DNA of 59,901 nucleotides, from contig NZ_JAACYW010000037.1 in assembly GCF_015356825.1 (NCBI RefSeq), positions 1 through 59,901 on the forward strand, read 5' to 3'. This stretch comes from Catenulispora rubra. GTDB taxonomy: Bacteria; Actinomycetota; Actinomycetes; Streptomycetales; Catenulisporaceae. The notes beneath the pieces were generated by a model that did no database searches, was not told where the DNA came from, and saw only the letters and a program-made list of their open reading frames with translations. A program made the translations under genes and the position numbers. Of this stretch, positions 26,655-35,020 are shown in pieces. Each line of letters begins with the position of its first letter. Position 1 is the stretch's first letter.

Positions 26655-28149
26655 GTGGTCCGGGTGAAGAGCGCTGAGGAGATCATGGAGATACTTGAGG
26701 CCTATGACCTCACCGGTAGTTACCGCAAGGCGGCGGAGCTGGCCGGGTGCGATCACCACACGGTGCGCCGGTATGTGCAGCTGCGCGGGCACGGGGTCGA
26801 CCCGACCGAGCCGGCCGCGCGGACCAAGCTGATTGACGAGTTTCTGCCGAAGGTCGAGGAGCTGGTCGAGCGGTCGCTGGGGAAGATCGGCGCGGACGCT
26901 GTTCACAAGAAGATCGTCGCGATGGGGTTCGGCGGCACCGACCGGACAACCCGGCGGGCGGTCGCGGCGGCGAAGGAGTCGTATCGGGCCGGGAATCGGC
27001 GGGTCTACCGGCCGTGGATCCCGGAGCCGGGGATGTGGCTGCAGTGGGACTGGGGTTGGGGCCCGAAGATCGACGGTCGGCAGGTCCAGCTGTGGTGCGC
27101 TTGGCTGGCCTGGTCGAGGTTCCGGGTGGTGATCCCGGTGTTCGACAAGACGCTGCCGACGGTCGCTTCCTGCCTGGACGCCACGTTCCGGACGATCGGT
27201 GGGGTGCCGACTTACTGCCTGACCGACAACGAGAAGACCGTGACCGTCGAGCACGTCGCCAGGATCGCGATGCGCAACCCGGAGATCGTGCCGATCGGCC
27301 GCTACTACGGGACGGTGGTGCGGACTTGCATGCCGGCGGATCCGGAGTCTAAGGGCGGGTCGGAGGCCACGGTCCGGATCGCCAAGCGGGATCTGGTGCC
27401 CACCGAGGTGAACCTGCGGCCGGCATTCGAGGACTTCGCAGAGTTGGTCGAGGCCTGCGATGCGTTCATGGCCGAGGTCAACGGCCGCAGACACCGCGAG
27501 ACCCGCCGGATCCCCTCCGAGATGCTGGCCGAGGAGCAGTATCGGCTGCATCCGGTGCCCGAGCGGGCGTTCACCGCGGCGTTCCGGGCAGTCCCGCCGG
27601 GTCGGTAAGGACGCCACGATCCAGGTGGAGGCGGTCCGCTACTCGGTGCCGCACACGCTGATCGACGACAGCGTGTGGGTCCGGTTCCACGGCCAAGACC
27701 TGATTGTCACCGCGATGGTGGACCGGTAGCCGGTCGAGGTCGCCCGGCATCTGCGTTCCACTCCGGGCATCCCGAGCATCAACGGCGCGCACTACCCGGC
27801 CGGCTCACGCGGGGAACGGACCCCCAAGCCAACCATCCCGGCCGAGGCGAAGTTCCTGGCCATCGGACCAGGCGCGGCGCTATGGCTGCAGGAGGCGGGT
27901 GAAGCCGGGATCCGGCACGTCCGATCGAAGATGGCCGACGCGGTTACCCTGGCCAAGCTGCACGGCGCCGCCGAAGTCGGCCGGGCGTTGGGCACTGCGG
28001 CGACCGTGGAGCGGTTCGCCGACGGCGACCTGATGGCGATCCTGGCGCACCAGGTCGAGCACGACGATGCCGAGCCCACCAGGCCCGGCGAGGCCCACAG
28101 CCTGCAACCGGGAACCTCTGCCTGGTCAGGGTTCGGATCGGCCAGTTGA
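26655..28149 (+). pseudogene. istA: IS21-family transposase IstA, frameshifted with an in-frame stop
   Basis: The first frame (to 27608) contains the N-terminal helix-turn-helix (SYRKAAELAGCDHHTVRRYV) and the DDE integrase core (QWDWGWG, then LTDNEKTV). The frame is lost near 27600 and resumes as GKDATIQVEAVRYSVPH in another frame, which has a TAG at 27727 and then runs to 28149 with the usual C-terminal segment (ALWLQEAGEAGIRHVRSK; TVERFADGDLMAIL). Two independent lesions make it inactive. Confidence 0.8.
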
Positions 28150-28168
28150 GCCAGTTACCGGCTTCGAG

Positions 28169-28447
28169 TTACTCCTCGTCGTCCTCGATGAGGCCGAATG
28201 CCTCGGGGAACGATTCCAAGAACTCCCGCTGCGCTCCGTGCTGGGCTTCGGCTGCCAGCTGAGTGATCACGCCGGTCAGCTGCCCGCGCTGCTCCGGCTC
28301 CAGGCCGTCGAACACGAACGCGATCCAGTCCAACGTCTTGGATGCGCTGCGGGGCTCGCCATCGTCGTCGATGGAGTCCTCCAACAGCCAGGCCAGCTCG
28401 ACGACGATCCTGGCCAGCGGCACCACCAGCGGGTCGAGTTCAGTCAC
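28169..28447 (-). CDS. Small acidic conserved hypothetical protein, reversed inside the IS21-type element
   Basis: 92 residues, acidic, all-helical in appearance, with no membrane segment. Segments such as VVELAWLLEDS and REFLESFPEAFGL look like conserved protein, not shadow. It begins with a GTG at 28447. It sits between the istA and istB remnants in the opposite direction, where IS21 elements normally have no gene because istA and istB overlap. Function unknown. Confidence 0.6.
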   Translation of the reverse strand: MTELDPLVVPLARIVVELAWLLEDSIDDDGEPRSASKTLDWIAFVFDGLEPEQRGQLTGVITQLAAEAQHGAQREFLESFPEAFGLIEDDEE

Positions 28448-28516
28448 AGCCGAAGAACCTATCCGAACCGATCACTTCCCCGACACCGCCACGAACGACA
28501 GAAAGCCGACCACACC

Positions 28517-28750
28517 ATGACCGACACCGTCACCACGCCCAGGCCACGGATCCAGGCCCCGGCCTCCGCGATTGCTGCTACCTCCGGCGCCGCTTTGGAC
28601 GAGATCGTGCCGGTCGCCAAGGCCCAGCGCTGGGATCCCGCCGAGGTCGTCCGGGCCCCTGCTGGCCGAGGAAGCCGCCGGCCGCGACGCCTCCAACCTG
28701 CGCACCCGCCGCCAACGCGCCGCGTTCCCCACCGGCAAGACCTTCCACAG
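28517..28750 (+). pseudogene. istB: IstB-like helper ATPase, N-terminal fragment
   Basis: Starts at an ATG. The recognisable IstB N-terminal helices (WDPAEVVRA in one frame, then after an extra C near 28657 LLAEEAAGRDASNLRTRR and AAFPTGKTFH) stop abruptly near 28748. The ATPase core is absent. It belongs to the same element as the istA pseudogene. Confidence 0.65.
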
Positions 28751-29353
28751 TCGTGCTGGTCTCGTCAATCACCGTCCAGACCCACGCGCATTTGGGCCCG
28801 GCCGGCGAGAACTTGGCAGTGGAGCAGTTGCTCAAGAAGAGCGGTATGGCCTGGACTACTCTTCGGCCGACGCAGTTCGCCTCCAACACTCTGATGTGGG
28901 CCACTTCGATCCGTAGTCACGAAGCCGTCCGCGCCCCGTATGCAGACGTCGCGCTGCCGACCATCCACCCCGCAGACGTCGCGTCGGTGGCGCGCGTGGC
29001 GCTGACCGCGCCGGGCCATCACGGACGTACGTATGCCCTGACCGGTCCTGAAGCGCTCAGCGCCCGGCAGCAGGTCGAGGCGATCGCGACGGCGCTCGGT
29101 CGGGAGGTGCCGTTCGTCGAGATCACCCGCGGGCAGGCCCGCCCACGTACAGATGGCCGCGGCCTTCGGGGCGGAGGCCGCCGACGCGGTGCTCGACGTC
29201 ATGGGCGGAGACGTCAACGACGAGCTGCTCAAGGTACGCGACACCGTCACGCGGGTCACCGGAGTCCCGGGCCGATTGTTCCAGCAGTGGGTGGCCGAGA
29301 ACACCAACGCCTTCCTAGATCACCAGCCGGGCATCCGGCCAAGCCCGAGCTAG
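28749..29353 (+). pseudogene. NmrA-like NAD(P)-binding oxidoreductase, 5'-truncated and frameshifted
   Basis: Directly after the istB fragment the sequence becomes the middle of an NmrA/SDR-a family protein (VVLVSSITVQTHAHLGPAGE, WTTLRPTQFASNTL, TYALTGPEALS). The N-terminal GxxGxxG nucleotide-binding part is missing. The frame shifts near 29135 and resumes as AHVQMAAAFGAEAADAVLD, ending at TAG 29351. The junction at 28748 marks where the element or a later deletion cut the gene. Confidence 0.7.
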
Positions 29354-29483
29354 ACGAGACTCTGAGCATAGAAACCGGCGACGCTACGCCAACGACACCG
29401 CCCCACGCGTCCTGAATCCTTGATCGCAGGGACCGGTATTCCGCGTCCTGACCCATGCTTTCGACGCTTGAGAAAGGGAACCT

Positions 29484-29852
29484 ATGCGCAAGTCGTCTCG
29501 CTTCATCACCACCGCTGCGGCTGCGGCGCTCGCACTGCTGGGCGGAACCGCAGCGGCGCACGCCAGCGTTCGGCCGGCCGCTGTGGACCGAACCGGATGT
29601 ACCCCCAACAGCACAGTGGCCCTCCAGCCTTCTCTCAGCCTTGCCGGGTACCCGCCGGGTACCGACTGCTTCGGCTTTGGCGCCGGATCGGTCGCGATCT
29701 GGGGCATGCAGGCGCTGTACGTGCCCAGTGACCAGTGTGTGACGATGACCTCGGCCAACTACGGGACGCAGACGTACGGAAGCTATACGGAATACGTCTA
29801 CAACTTCGGGAAGATCACGTACCTCGACGTCTTCAAGTGCATACCGGTCTGA
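29484..29852 (+). CDS. Small secreted protein, unknown
   Basis: 122 residues with a Sec signal peptide (KSSRF basic start, alanine-rich core, cleavage after AHA). The mature part of about 95 residues is rich in Gly, Tyr and Thr with four cysteines, so probably disulfide-stabilised. A weak resemblance to beta/gamma-crystallin-like folds is possible but not convincing. Ribosome binding site AAGGGAA precedes the ATG. Confidence 0.65.
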   Translation: MRKSSRFITTAAAAALALLGGTAAAHASVRPAAVDRTGCTPNSTVALQPSLSLAGYPPGTDCFGFGAGSVAIWGMQALYVPSDQCVTMTSANYGTQTYGSYTEYVYNFGKITYLDVFKCIPV

Positions 29853-29895
29853 TCGAGTCTGCTACTGCGGACTGCCTTTAACCGAGCACGACGCG

Positions 29896-29930
29896 GCTCC
29901 GCCCTCGGCGCATGTATCCGAGGGCGGAGC
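29896..29930. terminator. Bidirectional hairpin between convergent genes
   Basis: GCTCCGCCCTCGG and CCGAGGGCGGAGC form a perfect 13-base-pair stem around nine bases, between the convergent secreted-protein and sigma-fusion genes. Confidence 0.75.
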
Positions 29931-29978
29931 TCCGCGTTGCGACGCAATCAGCAGCTGCTGCCCGTGTGGTCAGGGCCA

Positions 29979-32360
29979 TCAATCGACCAGCTTGGCGATC
30001 GTCAGAGTGCTCGACGTGGGAGACGAAGACAAGGGGCCGCTGTAGTCAGGGGTGGCATCGACATATGCCCACACCAGGCTCCCATCCGGCAGGGCCGCAA
30101 TGTCCCCGGCGATCCGCGCATCGACCACCTGGTCCGCGCCCTGCGCCCGGCCGGACCAGTCGATAACGCGCAGGTGCGTGCCGCCGAATTTGCCGGTGCA
30201 CGTCCCGGCGTTGCAGGAGGCGCCGAGGACGTCTTCCCACGAGACGAGCAGCCGGCTGTTCGGGAGCGGTGCGATGTGCACGTTCACGTGGTCGGTGCCC
30301 GGTTCGTCGGTGAGCAGCACCGGGCTTCCGGCCGGAGTGGAGCCGTCCTTCAGGAACGCCACCGCCACCTGGTGGGTGCCTGTGCGCGGGGTCACCGTCC
30401 AGCCGCGGCCGCTGCTGTCGGCGGGGTTCTTGGCGGCGGAGGCACTGCCGCGCGAGGCGAAGGCTGTGGCGTAGCGTCCCGAGGGCGATTTCACGATGGC
30501 GCCGGCGTTCCCCGGGAAGTCGCCGCCGCAGTAGCCGGCCCAGCACTGCTCCCGCTGCACGACCGGGGCCTCGTCGGGGGCGCCGATCCCGGTGCTGACG
30601 AACAGGCCCGATCGCCAGTCGTCGAAGCACAACGACGTGAACGGCGCCGAAGCCTCCGGATACAGCGCGATGCCTTCGTTGTGGTTGCACCCCCAGTCCC
30701 AGCCCCCTGACACCGCGGCGCCGTTACCGTTCACATAGACGAGCTTGTCGCCGTAGTGGCCGTCGGCGAAACCGCCCGCGCCGTGGACGACGAAGTAGGC
30801 CCCGTATTCGGTCCCGTTCCACTTGAGCGAGCCGTCCAGCACCGGCGCGGTGTCGTTGCTCGCGCTGCCGGTCAGCCTTCCGATGAACACTTGGGCTCCG
30901 TTGCGGTACCGGACGAGTGCGGCGGCGGTGTCGCCCCACTTGTTGCTGTCCGGGACTCTGGTCAGCAAGGCGAAGCCGTCGTTCTGGGCCACCAGACCGC
31001 CGACTTCGCGTGCTCCGGCCACCACGACATCCGGGCCGCGGCGCTGCAAAGCGGCCGTCAGCGGCGTGACGTGGACCCCGTCGGTGCCGGGCCACGCCAC
31101 CTGCACAGATCCGTCAGGCGCGGTCTCGGTGTCGATGCGCGTCCACTCCGGCATCTCGTTGTAGCCGGAAGACAGATAGGACAGCGCCGAAGGCAGGCCT
31201 AACTTGGACGTCGTCAGCCCGGGAGAAGGGGACGCGCTCGTCGGATGCGGCGCCGACGGCGTGGTCGCGGACGTCGATCGCGAGGACGGCGGGGGAGTCG
31301 GCACCGCCGAGGTGGTGCTCGCGGAGGGATGCGTGCTCGGCGTCACTGCCGGTGCGGCGACGACTTGCCGCCGAGCCGACGTGCCGGCCGACGCGTAGAC
31401 GATCCCGGCACCGGCGACCGCGACCACACCTGCGACGACGGCGACGAGCTTCGCCGAGCCGTGAGCGGCCAGCCACCCCGGCCGGTTGGCGTGGCCTGCC
31501 GCATGCCGCGCACTTCCCATCGCCGTGCCCGCCGACGAGTGTGCCGCAATCAGCGCCGACCACCTGGCGGCGATCAGCACCGGTACCGACACCAGGGCGA
31601 GTCCGGCCAGGAGGCGCTCGGTGGGGACCAGGCCCTGCGTATGGACACTGCATTGCACGCATTCCCGCGTGTGCCGGCCGAACTGTTTACGCCAGGCCGA
31701 AGACGGACGCCCGTCCCATCGATGCGCCAGCTCGAACAGTTCCCCACACCTGGGTACCGCCGCGAGCGCGCGCACGACGGTCCGGGCCGTCTCAAGCTGC
31801 TGCTTCATCCGCTGCACCCGCACCGAGGTGTGCCCGGCGGTCAGCCCGAGCGCCTCGACGAGCTCGGCCCGGCTCATCTCGCCGGCGGCTTCCAGCCACC
31901 ACAACGCCAGCAGCTCCCGATCGTCGGGGTCGAGCCACCGGGTCGCCAGCGCGGTCTCCCGCCGCTGGCCGGACAGCTCCAGCCGCAGGATCGTCAGATC
32001 GACGAAGTCCGCCCCCGGATCGGCGGTGTCCGGCGGGACGCCCCAACCGCCATCGGCTCCGGCGACCGGCCGCACCTGCGCGACCCGCCACCGGTCGCGG
32101 ACGCAGCGGATCGCGATGGCCGCGAGCCACGACCGGAACGCCGCCGGGTCGCGCAAGTCTGTCAACCTCTCGATAGCGCGGACCAGCGTCTCCTGCACGA
32201 CGTCGTCGACATCGGCGTGGCCGTCCAGTGCGCGGCCGACGATGTTGTAGACCAGCGGCAGGTAGGCGGCGACCAGATCGTCCAAGGCCCGCCGGTCACC
32301 GCCCTGCGCTGCCACGACCAGTGCCTCATCGGCCAGCGCGTCCCGTCTTCCGCTCTGCAT
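29979..32360 (-). CDS. ECF sigma factor fused to anti-sigma-like zinc motif, membrane helix and large sensor domain
   Basis: 793 residues. Sigma region 2 occupies about 20-95 (VDDVVQETLVRAIERL) and region 4 about 145-200. Next comes C205, H213 and then H230-x3-C234-x2-C237, the spacing of a zinc anti-sigma (ZAS) motif. A hydrophobic segment at 251-265 and a clear transmembrane helix at 303-323 follow, then a Ser/Thr/Pro-rich linker (about 335-395) and about 400 residues of beta-rich, WD-like sequence with paired cysteines, typical of an outside domain. The single chain thus carries sigma factor, possible self-inhibitor, anchor and sensor. If both hydrophobic segments cross the membrane, the sensor would be cytoplasmic; I favour one crossing. 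Confidence 0.8.
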   Translation of the reverse strand: MQSGRRDALADEALVVAAQGGDRRALDDLVAAYLPLVYNIVGRALDGHADVDDVVQETLVRAIERLTDLRDPAAFRSWLAAIAIRCVRDRWRVAQVRPVAGADGGWGVPPDTADPGADFVDLTILRLELSGQRRETALATRWLDPDDRELLALWWLEAAGEMSRAELVEALGLTAGHTSVRVQRMKQQLETARTVVRALAAVPRCGELFELAHRWDGRPSSAWRKQFGRHTRECVQCSVHTQGLVPTERLLAGLALVSVPVLIAARWSALIAAHSSAGTAMGSARHAAGHANRPGWLAAHGSAKLVAVVAGVVAVAGAGIVYASAGTSARRQVVAAPAVTPSTHPSASTTSAVPTPPPSSRSTSATTPSAPHPTSASPSPGLTTSKLGLPSALSYLSSGYNEMPEWTRIDTETAPDGSVQVAWPGTDGVHVTPLTAALQRRGPDVVVAGAREVGGLVAQNDGFALLTRVPDSNKWGDTAAALVRYRNGAQVFIGRLTGSASNDTAPVLDGSLKWNGTEYGAYFVVHGAGGFADGHYGDKLVYVNGNGAAVSGGWDWGCNHNEGIALYPEASAPFTSLCFDDWRSGLFVSTGIGAPDEAPVVQREQCWAGYCGGDFPGNAGAIVKSPSGRYATAFASRGSASAAKNPADSSGRGWTVTPRTGTHQVAVAFLKDGSTPAGSPVLLTDEPGTDHVNVHIAPLPNSRLLVSWEDVLGASCNAGTCTGKFGGTHLRVIDWSGRAQGADQVVDARIAGDIAALPDGSLVWAYVDATPDYSGPLSSSPTSSTLTIAKLVD

Positions 32361-32729
32361 GCGTGCTCCCTACCTCCACTGGTGATTCTTGCGAACAACC
32401 AGGGGACGGCACTGCCCGCGTCCAGAAAACAGAAAAGCTCGGGTGCATCGTGGCCGAACCGTTCGAAGGTGGCATGTGGGCTGTGACGCCTGCGGCGACT
32501 GGCGCGCGGGCTTGCCGCCTTTCGCGAGTTCAGCTCGGCCCCTCTCTTTGCCGTTCGAGTCCGTGCATACGGGTGTTGAACGCCGGTGCCGGGCTAAGCG
32601 GGGGGACGTTTCAGAAGCGGGTGGCGACTCCGGCCGGGAGATCGATCAGGCTTCTGTGGATCGTCGCGCAGGCGGATCCGCTGTAGCGGCGGCAGGCGGC
32701 CAACCGTTCGCCCTGTCTATTGGTTTCTG
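32361..32729. other. Non-coding or decayed stretch upstream of the sigma fusion
   Basis: About 370 bases without recognisable gene. It should contain the promoter of the sigma-fusion gene on the - strand. Open frames here have unusual composition and match nothing I know. A remnant of mobile DNA is possible. Confidence 0.4.
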
Positions 32730-33690
32730 CTATCCAGTCACGGCGCGGTCGTCTGCTGTTGAAGACGCCAGCTCCGCTGCATTCGCTTCGCCAGGCAGAC
32801 GGCCGTGCGCGGCTCTGGCGGCGCGCGGCGGTCGTGCCGTGTAAAGGGAAGCGAGCAGGATCGCGGCTGCTGCGAGCGCGGCGTGGCGTACTCCGCCGAG
32901 GCCGGGGGGTGTCGCGGCGATACCGCCCAGGACGGCGACGCCGAGCACGTAGCCGGTTTGCCGCCCGGCGTTGAGCAGGCCGCTGGCTATTCCCGCGCGG
33001 TCCTGCGGGACGGTCCCGATGACCAGGGCGATCTGCGGGCCGACCGTCAGTCCCACGCCGCCGAGCAGGGCCAGTGCGATCCCGATCCCGAGCGCCGGGT
33101 GTGACGCGGGCACGGCCGCCAGTGCGAGCGTGCCGACGGCGGCCAGCGCGAGCCCGGCCGCGACGACGCGGTGCGGGCCGTAGCGTCTGGTCAGCCGTCC
33201 AGCCACAACCGGCAGCAGGAAGATCGGCAGTGCTGAGGGCAGAAACTGCACGCCGGCCGCCGCAGCGCCCAGGTGTCGGTCCTGCTGCTGATAGAGACTG
33301 AGCGTGAATACGAGCCCGTAGTACGCCGCGAACAACAACACGCCGATTCCCACATAGGACGGCAACCGTGGGGAGCGCAGCAGTTCCGGAGGCAGCAGTG
33401 GATGCGGCGCCGAGCGCTCACGCACCACCAGCCACACCGCTGCCACGATGGCGACGGTGATGCCGCCGAGTGCCTGTGTGCTGGTCCATTCTGCGGCGTG
33501 ACCCTCGATGAATGCGGCGGCCAGGCCGGCCAGGGTGAGGACCGCGGCCACCTGGCCGGGCAGCGCCGCCAGGATCAGGGCGGTCGCCCTGATCGGCAGG
33601 TTGATGTGGAAGATGCTGCGCCAGCCGAGTGCGCCGACCAGTACGCCGCCGATGATCGGCCCGAAGGCCTGGTCAAGTTTGGAGATCCGC
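32730..33690 (-). pseudogene. DHA2-type MFS exporter, C-terminal two thirds
   Basis: From AFGPIIGGVLVGALGWRSIF (near 33670) to the stop at 32730 the sequence is an EmrB/QacA-type transporter covering helices 6-14. About 20 residues between the conserved INLP and GQVAAVLTLAGL are deleted in frame. The first five or six helices and the start are missing. It is head-to-head with another truncated exporter on the + strand. Confidence 0.7.
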
Positions 33691-33867
33691 GCTCGGCGGC
33701 GAAGTGGCGCTCGACGCACCGGGCGCTGGATCTCGTCGAGGCGGTCGGTGCGCCTGTGGCACCGCTGGTCGGCAGCGGCCCTGATGGTGATCGGCTGGTG
33801 TGGGTTTTCGCATGGGTCGAGGGCTGGACGCCGACTCCTGTCACGGTGCGCGACGCTGCCGCGATCC

Positions 33868-34472
33868 GGGGCTTCTGTACCTTCAGCCTGATGCTCGGGA
33901 TGACGTACCAGCTGCAGACGGTGCTGGGCTACTCGCCCTTCGAGGCGGGACTGGCCTTCGTGGGCTTCGTCGGCACGGCCGTGATCTCGTCGACGCAACT
34001 GGGCCGACGACTCGCGCCGAGGATGCGGCCCGGCCTGATGATGGCCGTCGGCCTGGTGCTCTACGCCGTGGCGCTGCTGCTGGCCACAAGGCTCACGGCG
34101 AATACGGGCTACTGGGCTGACATCTTGCCGTCGATGGCTGTAATGGGCCCCGGGGTGGGCATCCTCACCGTGCCTGTCGTCGGCACCGTCATGTCCGTGA
34201 GCGATCTGCGGGACGGCGGAGTCGTCGCGGCGGTCGTGAACACGATGCAACAGGCCGGAGGCTCAGTCGGTGCGGTACTGCTGAACACGATCTCGATCAG
34301 TTCGGCCGCCGCCTAGTTGGCCACCCGTCCGCACGACCCGGCGACGAAGATCGCGGCCACGGTACACGGGTTCGTCATTTCCTCGAGAGTGAGCCTTTTC
34401 ATCGCCCTGGCGGGTGCCGTGATCGCACTGATGGCCGTCAGTGCGTCCTCGCCGCTCGGCGGGGAGAAGTAG
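33868..34472 (+). pseudogene. DHA2-type MFS exporter, C-terminal fragment with in-frame stop
   Basis: The segment YQLQTVLGYSPFEAGLAF begins the recognisable part, followed by helices typical of the C-terminal half and VVNTMQQAGGSVGAVLLNT. A TAG at 34314 interrupts it; the frame then continues through one more helix to 34472. The region from 33690 to 33867 is in the same frame but I cannot identify it. The fragment is a different gene from the - strand one beside it. Confidence 0.7.
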
Positions 34473-34519
34473 CGAAAGGCGGGTTCATGAGCGAGATCCC
34501 GCCCCGATGTTCTGCAGCA

Positions 34520-34767
34520 CTCTGATCTTGAATTGTAGGTCCCGCTCATAGGCAACACGCCGAAGGTTCTCGCCGAGTGGCTCAGGGCCCCGGAACGAGA
34601 CGGGATGATCACTCGCACGTCGTATGAAGGTTCCCCCGCGCGTCGAATACGAGCTCACCGAACTCGGCGGGTCCCTGCACGAGCTGCGCGAGGTACGATG
34701 CAAGTGGGTTGATGCTCATATCTATGAGCTGTTGCGGGCCCGTGCCGCGGTGGAGGCCAAGGCGTAA
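34520..34767 (+). pseudogene. HxlR-family regulator, C-terminal fragment, frameshifted
   Basis: NTPKVLAEWLRAPERDGMIT corresponds to the recognition helix and wing of an HxlR regulator. One base is extra after TSYE near 34628, and the next frame gives VPPRVEYELTELGGSL and a short C-terminal helix ending at TAA 34765. HxlR genes often sit beside MFS exporters, so it may have regulated the neighbouring fragment. From 34768 to 35020 I see nothing recognisable. Confidence 0.65.
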
Positions 34768-35020
34768 CCCGAGACCATCGAAGGGAAACGTGAGCCCGCG
34801 GGCGGCGACGGGCGGGGTGTCTGGGTTCGCGGAGCTCGCGACCACCGTCCCCGTCTACACCGATGTCCCGAGCCTGCAGCCCTGATGCCGGAAGTCTTCG
34901 GACCATGCGACGGCCTGCCGGCCTAACGAGGTTCGTCAGAACAAGCAGGCTCGCACCAGGTCGGTGGCGCGGGCCGCCCGCCCGATCTGGCGGCGCAACG
35001 CGGATGCGGGCAGCGACGAT

